Shown here one piece after another: positions 1 to 9,198 of a DNA stretch of 48,388 bases. The DNA is from Bradyrhizobium sp. AS23.2 (lineage in GTDB: Bacteria > Pseudomonadota > Alphaproteobacteria > Rhizobiales > Xanthobacteraceae), in the NCBI RefSeq assembly GCF_001908185.1, contig NZ_LGHM01000216.1:1-48388 (forward strand), given 5' to 3'. The notes under the pieces are model-generated. The model worked only from the letters and a program-made list of their open reading frames with translations, did not search any database and was not told the DNA's origin. Within the stretch, counting starts at the first letter, position 1, and each line of letters opens with the position of its first letter. A program made the translations under genes and the position numbers.

Positions 1-135
1 GGCATGGCGGTCCATGGGAGCCAGCCGGCTCCCGGTCTTCCCTGCGCCCTCTTTCATGAGGGTGAGGCGACGAAGCAAAGCTCGGGCGCAACAAGCCGCG
101 AGGATGCGAAGGTGTGCCAGTTGAATAATACTCTC

Positions 136-269
136 GTGCCCCGGACGCAGCGCAGCACGAAGTGATGCGCTGCAGAGCCGGGGCCCATGCTGCAGCGACC
201 CGTGTGGCTTCCTGGGTCCCGGCTCTGCGGAGCGTCACTGCGTGCCGCACCGCGTCCGGGACACGAGAG
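136..269. repeat. REP-like element, family A, copy 1
   Basis: The outer arms GTGCCCCGGACGC and GCGTCCGGGACACGAG are imperfect inverted copies of each other. They enclose a second inverted pair around GCAGAGCCGGG and CCCGGCTCTGC. The same plan recurs at 409-550 and 18649-18778, so this is a dispersed non-coding palindromic element rather than a gene. Short repeats of this sort (Br-REP type) are known from Bradyrhizobium; assignment to that family is my inference. Confidence 0.75.
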
Positions 270-290
270 GGGGCGGGTGCCATCACCCAC

Positions 291-377
291 ACTCCGTCAT
301 TGCGAGCGCAGCGGAGCAATCCAGAATCTCTCCGTAGCGGCAGTCTGGATTGCTTCGCTGCTCTCGCAGTGGCGATG
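291..377. repeat. REP-like element, family B, copy 1
   Basis: The left arm reads CCGTCATTGCGAGCGCAGCG and continues into an AGCAATCCAGA stretch. The right arm is its near inverse, TCTGGATTGCTTCGCTG followed by a diverged CTCGCAGTGGCGATG. Better preserved copies lie at 572-659 and 20238-20325. It can fold into a long hairpin and has no coding signature of its own. Confidence 0.78.
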
Positions 378-408
378 CTGATGCAGTTGCGCAGCCAACG
401 CTGCGGTC

Positions 409-550
409 TCGTGCCCCGGACGCAGCGCAGCGCCTCTTCGGCGGTGCGCTGCAGAGCCGGGGCCCATGCAGCAGCGAGTTGCGCGGCATCCTGGGTCCCG
501 GCTCTGCGCAGCAACGCCAAGAGCGTTGCAGCGCGTCCGGGACACGAGAG
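409..550. repeat. REP-like element, family A, copy 2
   Basis: This second copy of the 136-269 element starts GTGCCCCGGACGCAGCGCAG and ends GCGTCCGGGACACGAGAG. Families A and B alternate A-B-A-B from 136 to 659, which suggests the A+B unit was duplicated as a pair or that insertions were nested at a tolerant site. Small open frames across it are by-products of the repeat. Confidence 0.75.
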
Positions 551-571
551 ATGCGAATGCCGTTCCTCCAC

Positions 572-659
572 ACTCCGTCATTGCGAGCGCAGCGAAGCAA
601 TCCAGAAATGTATCCGCGGAAAGATTCTGGATTGCTTCGCTGCGCTCGCAATGACGATG
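572..659. repeat. REP-like element, family B, copy 2
   Basis: This is a well preserved copy. The arms run CACTCCGTCATTGCGAGCGC and ATTGCTTCGCTGCGCTCGCA and are near-perfect inverses around a short variable centre. It ends about 190 bases before the start of the GGDEF/EAL gene. In 660-845 I see only ordinary spacer, presumably containing that gene's promoter. Confidence 0.8.
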
Positions 660-845
660 TTGATGCAGCTGCGCGCGATATCTTCCAGTGCGCCGAATAA
701 AACCGTCATAGTCTCTAACGCACGCTAACCAACACCCGACTTAAAACTGTCATAATCGCCGAATGGAACCCGCGCCTGTGTGCTTTTTACACGCCATTAA
801 GCCCGGCTGCATTGGATGCGCGGGGAAAGCGCGTTGGGGACTGCA

Positions 846-3308
846 ATGAGTGCCGCGAAGAAAGCGTCGGGAAAACCGGCCACCGAAATGTTTGACGACA
901 TCCCGGTGCTTCGGCGCAAATGGCGAGCGGCGTTGAAGCCGGGCGAACGGCTGCCGCGCTACGAGGACGTGATGCTCGGCAGCCTCGGACGGCTCGCCGA
1001 TCACATCGCGCTGCTCAAGGGCGATGGCGCACTCGAACTGTCGCGCAGCGGACGCTACGTGCAGAAATGGCTCGGCGAGGAACGCTGGGACATTCCCGTC
1101 GCCGAACTGTCGCCCGATTGCGCGACAGCGCTGTCGGAAGCAGTGGCGAGCGCGCTTGAGAACGGACGGCCGCACCAGGCGAGCGCGCATTGCGTGCGCG
1201 ACGGCATGGTCAGGACTTACGACTTGCTGGCGCTGCCGACCGCCTCGCGCTGGGGCGCCACGCTGGTCGGTGCCTATGTCAATGAGCGCGGCGCGCAGTA
1301 TAATCTCCTGGACGCGATCTTCTCCTCGACCGATGACGCCGTGATTTCGCTGGCGACGCTGCGCGACGCAAGCGGCAAGCCGTTCGATCTCCAGATCGTG
1401 CACCACAACAAGAGCGCGGGCGCGCTGCTGAAGGTCGCGAACGCAAGCCTGCTGTGGCGCCGGATCGGCGAGGGGAGCACGCTGCTGGCCTCGTCCGAGA
1501 TCATGGAATTCCTGCTCAAGGCCGTCTCGGGCGGTCGCGGCGAGCAACTCGAGATCGAGAGCGACGGGCGGCACCTCCGGCTGAGCGCCACCGCCTTCGC
1601 CGACGTGGTCTCGCTCACGATCTCGGATGTCACTGCATTGAAGCGGCGAGATGCCTCGTTCCGCTTGCTGTTCGACAACAACCCGATGCCGATGTGGGTG
1701 TTCGACGCCGAGACCAAGCGGTTCCTCAGTGTCAACGACGCCGCGGTCCAGCACTACGGCTACAGCCGTGCCGCCTTCCTGCGCATGAAGCTGCACGAGA
1801 TCTGGCCGGAGGACGAGTGGGACAGCCATGCCGACGCGCTCGAACGTATCGGCGAAACCTATCAATCCTCGCGCAACTGGCGGCATCTGCGTGCCGATGG
1901 CAGCGAGATCGAGGTACTCACCTTCGGCCGCCGTGTCAGTTTCGACGATCGCGACGGCTATCTGGTCGCGGTGGCCGACATCACCGAGCGGCGCAAGGCC
2001 GAGGCGCGGATCGCCTACATGGCGCACCATGATGGGCTCACCGACCTGCCGAACCGCGAATATTTCCAGGATCGCCTGAAGCAGGCGCTCGACCAGGCCG
2101 GTGGCAAGCGGGTCGGCGTGCTCTACATCGATCTCGACCTGTTCAAGAACATCAACGATTCCTTCGGGCACCCGGTGGGCGACCGCCTGTTGAAGGAAGT
2201 TGCCGAACGTCTGACCACCGCGGTCCGCGGCGCCAATCTTGCGGCCCGGCTCGGGGGCGACGAGTTCGCCGTGATTCTGGCAGCCGACGTCTCGCCGAAC
2301 GAGGCGAGCGCCTGCGCGACGTTGCTGATCGACATGCTGAAGGCGCCCTATGAGCTCGACGGCCAGGAGATGGTGATCGGCGCCAGCATCGGCATCGCGC
2401 TGTCGCCGGGTGACGGCACGACGTCGGAAGAGCTGATGCGCAATGCCGACATGGCGTTGTACCGCGCGAAGTCCGACGGCGGTGGCGTGCACCATTTCTT
2501 CGAGCGCGAGATGGACCTCCAGGCGCAGAAGCGCCGCGACATGGAGCTCGATCTGCGTCGCGCCTTCGCCAATGGCGAGTTCGAGCTGCACTACCAGCCG
2601 CTGGTGTCAATCGCCTCCGACCGCATCTCCGGCTTCGAGTCGCTGCTGCGCTGGTGTCACCCGGACAAGGGCATGATCTCGCCGGCGGAATTCATTCCGG
2701 TCGCCGAAGACATCGGCCTGATCTCCCAGCTCGGCGAGTGGGTGTTGCGCGAGGCCTGTGCCGAGGCTGTGAAATGGCCCGCCGAGGTCAAGGTCGCAGT
2801 CAACCTGTCGCCGGCGCAATTCCGCAGCCGGAATCTGGTTCAGGTCGTGATCTCCGCGCTGGCGCAGTCCGGCCTGTCGCCGAAGCGGCTCGAGCTCGAG
2901 ATCACCGAGTCGATCTTCCTGGCCGAGACCGATGCAAATCTCGCGATTCTGCATCAGCTGCGCGAGCTCGGCGTCGGCATCTCCATGGACGATTTCGGCA
3001 CCGGCTATTCCAGCCTCAGCTATCTCCGCAGCTTCCCCTTCGACAAGATCAAGATCGACCGTTCCTTCGTGAAGGATCTGGCGCAGCGGCCCGATTGCGG
3101 CGCGATCGTGCGCGCGATCTCGGGTCTCGGCCGCAGCCTCAACATCACCACGACTGCGGAAGGCGTCGAGACCGAGGATCAGCTCGACTGGTTGCGCGCC
3201 GAGGGCTGCAACGAGGTGCAGGGTTTTCTGTTCAGCGCGGCGCGGCCCGCTGCCGAGATCGCAAAACTGCTCGCCGATTTCGGCGAGCGCGCCTCACGGG
3301 CGGCGTAG
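846..3308 (+). CDS. PAS-GGDEF-EAL cyclic-di-GMP signalling protein
   Basis: A predicted cytoplasmic protein of about 820 residues that can make and/or break cyclic di-GMP. The N-terminal 140 residues resemble a PAS_5-type sensor. PAS-like segments follow at about 165-270 and 273-390. A GGDEF domain follows, with an intact GGDEF signature near residue 470, and then an EAL domain. The EAL signature reads ESLLR, which still fits the ExLxR pattern, and DDFGTGYSSL is present, so both catalytic domains may work. The RxxD inhibitory site before GGDEF is not evident (RGAN instead). I chose ATG 846 over the in-frame ATG at 816 because the ten extra residues are not conserved in character. No transmembrane segment is apparent, so the input signal is probably cytosolic. 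The gene stands alone and converges on the serine hydrolase downstream, overlapping it slightly. Confidence 0.93.
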   Translation: MSAAKKASGKPATEMFDDIPVLRRKWRAALKPGERLPRYEDVMLGSLGRLADHIALLKGDGALELSRSGRYVQKWLGEERWDIPVAELSPDCATALSEAVASALENGRPHQASAHCVRDGMVRTYDLLALPTASRWGATLVGAYVNERGAQYNLLDAIFSSTDDAVISLATLRDASGKPFDLQIVHHNKSAGALLKVANASLLWRRIGEGSTLLASSEIMEFLLKAVSGGRGEQLEIESDGRHLRLSATAFADVVSLTISDVTALKRRDASFRLLFDNNPMPMWVFDAETKRFLSVNDAAVQHYGYSRAAFLRMKLHEIWPEDEWDSHADALERIGETYQSSRNWRHLRADGSEIEVLTFGRRVSFDDRDGYLVAVADITERRKAEARIAYMAHHDGLTDLPNREYFQDRLKQALDQAGGKRVGVLYIDLDLFKNINDSFGHPVGDRLLKEVAERLTTAVRGANLAARLGGDEFAVILAADVSPNEASACATLLIDMLKAPYELDGQEMVIGASIGIALSPGDGTTSEELMRNADMALYRAKSDGGGVHHFFEREMDLQAQKRRDMELDLRRAFANGEFELHYQPLVSIASDRISGFESLLRWCHPDKGMISPAEFIPVAEDIGLISQLGEWVLREACAEAVKWPAEVKVAVNLSPAQFRSRNLVQVVISALAQSGLSPKRLELEITESIFLAETDANLAILHQLRELGVGISMDDFGTGYSSLSYLRSFPFDKIKIDRSFVKDLAQRPDCGAIVRAISGLGRSLNITTTAEGVETEDQLDWLRAEGCNEVQGFLFSAARPAAEIAKLLADFGERASRAA

Positions 3309-4562
3309 CTCGGGTGGGTAGCAGTCGTAGACCAGCGCCTTGAAGGCGGGCGTGATGCGGCTGCGCTCGTTCTGGGTCTGCTGCATCATGAGGTAGACCA
3401 TGTCGAGCTTGGGATCGACGCCGAAATAGGTGCCGCTGCCACTGTCCCATTTCAACTCGCCAAGCGAGCCGGGCGGGGGCGGCTTTGCGTTGCCGGGATC
3501 GGTGCGCACCGCGAGGCCGTAGCCATAGCCGAAGCCGTCACCTGGAAAATAGAAGTAATCGCGTCCGACGCCGGAGCCTGGGCCGATGTGATCGGTCGTC
3601 ATGGCCTTGAAGGCCGCAGGGCTCAGATAGCGCCTGCCCTCGAACTCGCCGCCGTTGAGCAGCATCTGCGAGAATCGCTGGTAGTCGGTGATGGTCGAGA
3701 GCAGCCCGCCTCCGCCGGACTCCCATTCTGGATGGGCGAGGCGGTCGCGCTCGCCAGCGAGCAGGATCTGGTCGCTCGGCAGCGGCCGCGCCATCCGCGC
3801 GCGCTCCTCCGGAGCCTTGAGCACGAATTTGGTGCTGCTCATGCCGAGCGGATCGAGGATGCGCCGCTTCAGGAATTCGTACAGTGTCTGTCCCGAGATG
3901 ATCTCGATGATACTGCCGAGCACGTCGGTGGAATGGCCGTAGCGCCACAGCGTCCCGGGCTGACGCGTGAGCGGCAGCTTGGCGACGCGGTCGGCGAATT
4001 GTCTGTTATTGAATGGCCCCTCGAAAATATTGGCGGCCGAGTAAACCTGCTCGACCCATGGGGCGCCGATATAATCGTAGCTTATGCCCGACGTCTGTCG
4101 CAGCAGGTCCTCGATGTTGACGGGGCGGACCGGCGGCACGAGGTCGAGCTCATGCTTGCCGTCCGGCTTGGTGATCTCGATACCCACCTTGGTGCCGGCA
4201 AAGAGGGGGATGTATTTCGAGGCAGGGTCGTTGAGCGCAAGCTTGCCCTCGTCGATCAGCATCATCGCGCCAAGACACGTGATCGGCTTGGTCATCGAGT
4301 GGATGGCGAAGATCGTGTCCGCCGTCATCGCAAGGCCGGTCCTGGTGTCGCGCACGCCGAAGGTCTTCAGATAGACCGGCTTGCCGTGCTGCTGGACCAG
4401 GATCACGGCGCCCGGCAGCCGGCCGCTCGTTACCTCGTTGTTGAAATACGCCGTGATGCGTTCGAGTCCGTCGGACGAGGGGGCGGGAATGTCGGCGGCG
4501 CGGCTTCGCGCCATCGTGCCGGCCAGCAGCGCGGCCCCGACCAGAAATTCACGGCGCTTCAT
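3294..4562 (-). CDS. Serine hydrolase, beta-lactamase/PBP-like family, exported
   Basis: A 422-residue member of the class C beta-lactamase/esterase superfamily. The N-terminus MKRREFLVGAALLAG followed by SRA looks like a Tat-type signal ending near residue 23. The serine motif SMTK lies at 89-92 (Ser89 nucleophile, Lys92 general base). Tyr208 in YGHS matches the second motif position. This family includes esterases, DD-peptidases and 6-aminohexanoate-dimer hydrolases, so the substrate cannot be read from sequence. I chose ATG 4562 because the signal peptide begins there; an upstream start at 4598 only adds a basic stretch. The 3' end overlaps the convergent GGDEF/EAL gene by 15 bases. A second member of the same superfamily lies at 25706-27091, but the two are clearly different. 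Confidence 0.88.
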   Translation of the reverse strand: MKRREFLVGAALLAGTMARSRAADIPAPSSDGLERITAYFNNEVTSGRLPGAVILVQQHGKPVYLKTFGVRDTRTGLAMTADTIFAIHSMTKPITCLGAMMLIDEGKLALNDPASKYIPLFAGTKVGIEITKPDGKHELDLVPPVRPVNIEDLLRQTSGISYDYIGAPWVEQVYSAANIFEGPFNNRQFADRVAKLPLTRQPGTLWRYGHSTDVLGSIIEIISGQTLYEFLKRRILDPLGMSSTKFVLKAPEERARMARPLPSDQILLAGERDRLAHPEWESGGGGLLSTITDYQRFSQMLLNGGEFEGRRYLSPAAFKAMTTDHIGPGSGVGRDYFYFPGDGFGYGYGLAVRTDPGNAKPPPPGSLGELKWDSGSGTYFGVDPKLDMVYLMMQQTQNERSRITPAFKALVYDCYPPELRRP

Positions 4563-4626
4563 TCCGGGCTTCCTCCCTCGCCGGGAACAAAGCCGCAAGC
4601 CGTCCGAGGCGTCAACAAGACTTCGA

Positions 4627-5190
4627 TTAAAACCGGGTCACGATGTCAGAAAGGACCGGTCGCGGGCGATCCTCGCTCGGCTTGGTCGGCTTGCCGATAT
4701 GCACGAAGCCGGCAAGTTTCTCGTCCGGCTTGAGGCCGAGTCCGTCCAGCACGTCGCGATCGAAGGCGAACCAGCCGGTCAGCCAGCAGGCGCCGTAGCC
4801 GAGCGCGGTCGCGGCCGTGAGGATGTTCATGGCGCTGGCGCCCGCCGACAATTGCTGCTCGAAGGCCGGCACCTTCGGATGCGGCTTGGTGAAGCTGACG
4901 ATGCCGATCACCAGCGGCGCATCCGTGAGGCGCTTGCGCTCGGTCTCGATGTCGGCCGCCGGCGCGCCGGGATGCTTGCGGGCAAAAACCTTCGCGATCA
5001 CCTCGCCGGCGCGCTGGCGCGCATCGCCCTCGAAAATGATGAAGCGCCAGGGCGCGAGCTTGCCGTGGTCCGGCACGCGCGTACCGATGGTGAGGATCGT
5101 CTCGAGCTCGGCCGGGGAGGGCCCGGGCCCGGTCATCTCGCGCGGCTTGACCGAGCGGCGGGTCTTCAGGAGTTCGATGGCGTCGGGCAC
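4627..5190 (-). CDS. Nitroreductase family protein
   Basis: A 187-residue FMN-dependent nitroreductase-fold oxidoreductase of usual family length. The N-terminal segment LLKTRRSVKPREM carries the Arg-Arg-Ser phosphate-binding motif for FMN. PDHGKLAPWRFIIF follows near residues 40-53, and the GYGACWLTGW segment near 130 is typical of the RutE/YdjA-type branch. It would reduce nitroaromatics, quinones or similar substrates with NAD(P)H; the natural substrate is unknown. It lies downstream of thrS on the same strand, about 90 bases away, with a long hairpin (5217-5249) between them, so it is probably a separate transcript. Confidence 0.88.
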   Translation of the reverse strand: MPDAIELLKTRRSVKPREMTGPGPSPAELETILTIGTRVPDHGKLAPWRFIIFEGDARQRAGEVIAKVFARKHPGAPAADIETERKRLTDAPLVIGIVSFTKPHPKVPAFEQQLSAGASAMNILTAATALGYGACWLTGWFAFDRDVLDGLGLKPDEKLAGFVHIGKPTKPSEDRPRPVLSDIVTRF

Positions 5191-5216
5191 TGCGATGTCC
5201 TCTTCAGCTGGTCGTC

Positions 5217-5249
5217 GGGCGTGCCATGCCTAGATAGGCATGCACGCCC
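5217..5249. terminator. Hairpin between thrS and the nitroreductase gene
   Basis: The outer arms GGGCGTGC and GCACGCCC and inner arms ATGCCTA and TAGGCAT form a stem of about 15 base pairs with one bulged base and a two-base loop. There is no clear U-tract. It probably ends or protects the thrS transcript read on the minus strand, but a dyad operator for the nitroreductase gene is also possible. Confidence 0.5.
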
Positions 5250-5282
5250 GCAACCGAAAGCGCGTTTGGATCGATTTCAGGT

Positions 5283-7355
5283 TCAGACCGCGCCGCGGGC
5301 CCGGCGGACATCCGGCGGTGTCGCTTCGTCGACCAGGGCGGCGATCGCCTCCGCTGTCGTCATCACCGTCTGGCCGTCGCTGCCGAGCCGGCGGACCGAG
5401 ACCGAATGCGTCTCGGCCTCCTTTTTGCCGACCACGAGCAGTGCCGGGATCTTGGCCAGCGAGTGCTCGCGGACCTTGTAGTTGATCTTTTCGTTGCGCA
5501 GGTCGATCTCGACCCGCAGCCCGGCGCGCCGCGCCTGCTCCAGGACCTGCTTGGCGTACTCGTCGCCTTCCGAGGTGATGGTCGTGACCACCGCCTGCAC
5601 CGGAGAGAGCCAGAGCGGGAAGTTGCCGGCATAGTGCTCGATCAGGATGCCGATGTAGCGCTCCATCGAGCCGCAGATCGCGCGATGCACCATCACCGGC
5701 GGTTTCTTGCCGCCGTCATGGTCGATATAGAACGCGCCGAACCGCTCCGGCAGGTTGAAGTCGACCTGCGTGGTGCCGCACTGCCAGTCGCGGCCGATGG
5801 CGTCGCGCAGCACATATTCGAACTTCGGCCCGTAGAAGGCGCCTTCGCCGGGATTGATCTCGGTCTTGATGTGATTGTTCTGCGACTGGATCTCGCGCAG
5901 CACCGTCGCCATCACGCGCTCGGCGTGATCCCACATCTCATCCGTGCCGACGCGCTTTTCCGGCCGGGTCGACAGCTTCACGGTGAGATCGCCGGTGAAG
6001 CCGAAGTCCGCGTAGGTCGACAGGATGAGATCGTTGATCTTCAGGCACTCTTCCGCGAGCTGGTCCTCGGTGCAGAAGATGTGGGCATCGTCCTGAGTGA
6101 AGCCGCGCACCCGCATCAATCCGTGCATGGCGCCGGACGGCTCATAGCGGTGCACCACGCCGAACTCGGCAAGGCGCAAGGGCAGGTCGCGGTAGCTCTT
6201 CAGGCCATGCTTGAAGATCTGGACGTGACCGGGGCAGTTCATCGGCTTCAGCGCGAACCAGCGCTTGTCCTCGGCCTCGTCGCCGGCCGACTGCGCCGCG
6301 AACATGTTCTCGCGATACCAGCCCCAATGGCCCGAGGTCTCCCACAGCACCTTGTCGAGGATCTGCGGTGCGTTGACCTCGCTGTAGTCGCCGGTCAGGC
6401 GGCGCCGCATATAGGCGATCAGCTGCTGGAAGATGGTCCAGCCCTTCGAGTGCCAGAACACGACGCCCGGACCTTCCTCCTGGAAATGGAAGAGGTCGAG
6501 CTCGCGCCCGAGCTTGCGATGGTCGCGCTTCTCGGCCTCCTCGATCTGCTTGAGGTAAGCGTCGAGGTCCTCCTGCTTGGCGAAGGCCGTGCCGTAGATG
6601 CGGGTCAGCATCGGGTTGTTCGAGTCGCCGCGCCAATAGGCGCCTGCCACCTTCATCAGCTTGAAGGCGTTGCCGACCTTGCCGGTCGAGGTCATGTGCG
6701 GGCCGCGGCAGAGATCGAACCAGTCGCCCTGGTAATAGATCTTGATCGGCTCGTTGCCGGGGATGGCGTCGACCAGCTCGACCTTGAAGGCCTCGCCCTT
6801 GTCGCGGAACACCTGCTTGGTCTTCTCGCGATCCCAGACTTCCTTGGTGAAGGGTTTGTCGCGCGCGATGATCTCGCGCATCTTCTTCTCGATCGCGGCA
6901 AAGTCGTCCGGCGTGAACGGCTCGTTGCGGAAGAAGTCGTAGTAGAAGCCGTTCTCGATCACCGGGCCGATGGTGACCTGGGTGCCCGGCCACAGCGATT
7001 GCACGGCTTCCGCCAGCACGTGCGCGCAGTCGTGGCGGATCAGCTCGAGCGCGCGGGGATCGTCGCGATTGACGAACTCGATCTTCGCATCGGTCTCGAT
7101 CGGGTCGTTGAGATCGGTGACCTCGCCATCCAGCGCCATTGCCACCGTGCGCTTGGCCAGCGACGGCGAGATGCCCTTGGCGATCTCGAGGCCGGTGATG
7201 CTCTGGTCGAACTGGCGCTGGGCGCCGTCGGGGAAGGTGAGGGTGACTTTCGGGGAGGGGGTCACGGGCTTCAGATTGCTGAGGCTGTACTGGAAGCCGG
7301 ATTCGGACTTGGGTTGATCAGACTTGGCTTGATCAGACTTGGGCTGGTCGGACAT
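5283..7355 (-). CDS. thrS: Threonyl-tRNA synthetase
   Basis: Class II aminoacyl-tRNA synthetase of 690 residues that charges tRNA-Thr in the cytosol. It has the standard order. A TGS domain (about residues 35-100) comes first. The editing domain follows, with the HDCAHVLAEA and RGPHMTSTG segments. The catalytic core carries the zinc-binding Cys in KPMNCPGH and motif 2 around FGVVHRYEPSGAMHGLMRVRGF. The C-terminal anticodon-binding domain starts near PLWLSPVQAVV. It is longer than usual by an N-terminal extension of about 20 residues in which a KSDQP-like unit repeats, matching a 15-base tandem repeat in the DNA. No T-box leader is visible, as expected for this group of bacteria. It is divergently arranged with the MFS gene at 7541. 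Confidence 0.97.
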   Translation of the reverse strand: MSDQPKSDQAKSDQPKSESGFQYSLSNLKPVTPSPKVTLTFPDGAQRQFDQSITGLEIAKGISPSLAKRTVAMALDGEVTDLNDPIETDAKIEFVNRDDPRALELIRHDCAHVLAEAVQSLWPGTQVTIGPVIENGFYYDFFRNEPFTPDDFAAIEKKMREIIARDKPFTKEVWDREKTKQVFRDKGEAFKVELVDAIPGNEPIKIYYQGDWFDLCRGPHMTSTGKVGNAFKLMKVAGAYWRGDSNNPMLTRIYGTAFAKQEDLDAYLKQIEEAEKRDHRKLGRELDLFHFQEEGPGVVFWHSKGWTIFQQLIAYMRRRLTGDYSEVNAPQILDKVLWETSGHWGWYRENMFAAQSAGDEAEDKRWFALKPMNCPGHVQIFKHGLKSYRDLPLRLAEFGVVHRYEPSGAMHGLMRVRGFTQDDAHIFCTEDQLAEECLKINDLILSTYADFGFTGDLTVKLSTRPEKRVGTDEMWDHAERVMATVLREIQSQNNHIKTEINPGEGAFYGPKFEYVLRDAIGRDWQCGTTQVDFNLPERFGAFYIDHDGGKKPPVMVHRAICGSMERYIGILIEHYAGNFPLWLSPVQAVVTTITSEGDEYAKQVLEQARRAGLRVEIDLRNEKINYKVREHSLAKIPALLVVGKKEAETHSVSVRRLGSDGQTVMTTAEAIAALVDEATPPDVRRARGAV

Positions 7356-7540
7356 TGCTTTCTCCTGAAGCTCACTCCTGCGAACGAGCGCAGGTAAGCG
7401 GGAACGAGCGATATATCAGGCGATTCGGCCTGTGCAATCCGGCATTTCCAAGAAAATGGCGCGCAAAAGCCGGGACAGTGCACCAACTAATTCGGTTCGT
7501 GCCCTTTAACAGCCCACGCGTCCGCTCTAGATGCAGCTGC

Positions 7541-8713
7541 ATGGAAAATCCGCCAATCGCTGGCCGTTTCACGCCAACCGCCCTGATGCTTGGCAATATC
7601 GTCACCGGCTGCTCGGTGCTGGCACCGGCGGGCATGCTGCCGGAATTGTCGGCGGGGCTGGATGTCAGCATTCACGCGGCCGGGCTTTTGATCACGTTCG
7701 GCGCGATCACGCTGTGCATAGGCTCGCCACTGACGGCCTGGCTGACCAGCCGTATCGAGCGGCGGACGCTGCTCGCAACCACGCTCGCCGTGCTGGCCTT
7801 TGGCAATCTCGCCTCGGCCTTCGCGCCTGACTACACGAGCCTCCTTGTCATCCGCCTGGTGATGCTCGCAGTCGGCGCGCTCTATACGCCGCAGGCTGCC
7901 GGCACGGCGGCGCTGATCGTGCCGGCCGCGCGCCGTGGCAGCACGATTGCCTATATTTTTCTTGGTTGGTCGCTCGCTGCCGCAGTAGGCCTTCCGCTGA
8001 TCACCTTCATCGCGAGCCGCTATGGCTGGCGCGCGGCCTATGGCGAGATCGGCGTGCTCGGTTGCGTCAGCTTCCTGTTGCTGCTGATGCGCCTACCGGC
8101 CGGCCTGAAGGGAACGCCCGTCGATCTCAGGACCTGGGCGGAGGTTGGCCGCAGCAGGGCCATTTTGCTTCTGCTTGCGATCACCATGCTGCAAATCTCC
8201 GGACAGTTCGTGGTGTTCACCTTCATGGGTCCGCTCCTGAAGAAGCTCACTGACGCCGGTCCCGATGCGATTGGCATGGTGTTCGGCATCTACGGCGTTT
8301 GTGGCTTCCTCGGCATCGTCATCGCGACCCGCATCGTCGACACCTGGGGGCCTTATCGCACCTCGCTGCTGTTCACATGCCTGCTGCTTGCGGGCATCGC
8401 GGGCTGGGCGTTTGGCGCCGGCACGCTGGTGTTGATGGCGCTCGCGGTCGCGATCTGGGGCCTTGGTTTTGCCTCGACCAATTCGATGCAGCAGGTACGT
8501 CTGGTCGCGGCCGCGCCGTCACTCGCGTCGGCGACCGTCGCGCTCAACACCTCCGTCCTCTATATCGGCCAGGCCGTGGGCTCGGCCATCGGCGGGATGC
8601 TGTTCGCCCGCGAACTCCTGTATCCGCTCGGCTTCGTTGCGACCGGCTTCGTCGTGCTGGCGCTGATCCTGGTGATCCTGACCCGACCCCGGCCGGCTGC
8701 TGCTTCAGCCTGA
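7541..8713 (+). CDS. MFS transporter (drug/arabinose-efflux type)
   Basis: An inner-membrane protein of 390 residues with about 12 hydrophobic segments, in the DHA1-like branch of the major facilitator superfamily. The ARRGSTIAYIFLGWSLAAAVGLP stretch, interrupted in the middle by TM 5, resembles motif C antiporter helices. The loop SRIERRTLLATTLAVLAFG after TM 2 takes the place of motif A. Proton-coupled export of a small molecule is the family's usual role; the substrate is unknown. I chose ATG 7541 because coding character and the first membrane segment begin there; the open frame upstream to 7355 has no such character. It is divergent from thrS, and the roughly 185-base gap should hold both promoters. 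Confidence 0.88.
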   Translation: MENPPIAGRFTPTALMLGNIVTGCSVLAPAGMLPELSAGLDVSIHAAGLLITFGAITLCIGSPLTAWLTSRIERRTLLATTLAVLAFGNLASAFAPDYTSLLVIRLVMLAVGALYTPQAAGTAALIVPAARRGSTIAYIFLGWSLAAAVGLPLITFIASRYGWRAAYGEIGVLGCVSFLLLLMRLPAGLKGTPVDLRTWAEVGRSRAILLLLAITMLQISGQFVVFTFMGPLLKKLTDAGPDAIGMVFGIYGVCGFLGIVIATRIVDTWGPYRTSLLFTCLLLAGIAGWAFGAGTLVLMALAVAIWGLGFASTNSMQQVRLVAAAPSLASATVALNTSVLYIGQAVGSAIGGMLFARELLYPLGFVATGFVVLALILVILTRPRPAAASA

Positions 8714-8803
8714 AGCCAGCGTTTTCCTGTGCGCAAGGCGCTTGGCAAACCGCGCGCGAGAGCGTTAGAAACGAGGCATGGGGACCAAGGAGAGCTGACT
8801 GAA

Positions 8804-9181
8804 ATGAGGATAGTTCTGGCGGTTGTTGCGGTGCTCTATTCAGCCTCCGCGTTTGCGCAAACCGACAAGCCGCCGATGGTTGGGGACAAACCATTGGTGC
8901 AGGTGAAGCCGAAGGGGACCAAAGAGGCAGCGGCCAAGCCGGCCGCGGCGCCGAAGGGCAAGCCGCAATCGATCGCGGTTCGGCTCCAGGCCTGCCTCGA
9001 CCTCGATGACGGCACCAAGGATCGTCTCAATTGCTACGACGCGGTGATTCCGCCGACGCCGAAGCCGAAGCCGCCGAAGGCCAAGGGTGTCGCCGATTGC
9101 CGCTTCCTCAAGGAAGAGGACGAACGGCTGGCCTGCTTCAACGGCTTTGCCGAGAGCATTCCGAAGCTGCCGAAAACCTGA
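8804..9181 (+). CDS. Small secreted protein with paired Cys motifs, function unknown
   Basis: A 125-residue protein with a cleavable signal peptide (hydrophobic core in residues 2-16, predicted cut after AFA). A Lys/Pro/Ala-rich linker follows, then two copies of a short motif: C..LDDGTKDRLNCYD and C.FLKEEDERLACFN. The paired motifs suggest two small disulfide-bonded units in the periplasm. Similar Cys-x-R-L-x-C-Y/F-D patterns occur in envelope proteins of unknown role. ATG 8804 follows a good AAGGAGAG ribosome site. A dispersed repeat starts 18 bases after the stop. Confidence 0.75.
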   Translation: MRIVLAVVAVLYSASAFAQTDKPPMVGDKPLVQVKPKGTKEAAAKPAAAPKGKPQSIAVRLQACLDLDDGTKDRLNCYDAVIPPTPKPKPPKAKGVADCRFLKEEDERLACFNGFAESIPKLPKT

Positions 9182-9198
9182 GGTCGAAGGCCGGACGG

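Noticed and set aside
750..2591. 613-residue minus-strand open frame
   Set aside because: It lies fully opposite the PAS/GGDEF/EAL gene, and its composition (His/Arg/Gly/Val-rich, no domain) is that of a GC-rich shadow.
5406..7397. 663-residue plus-strand open frame
   Set aside because: It is a shadow opposite thrS, which has all its motifs.
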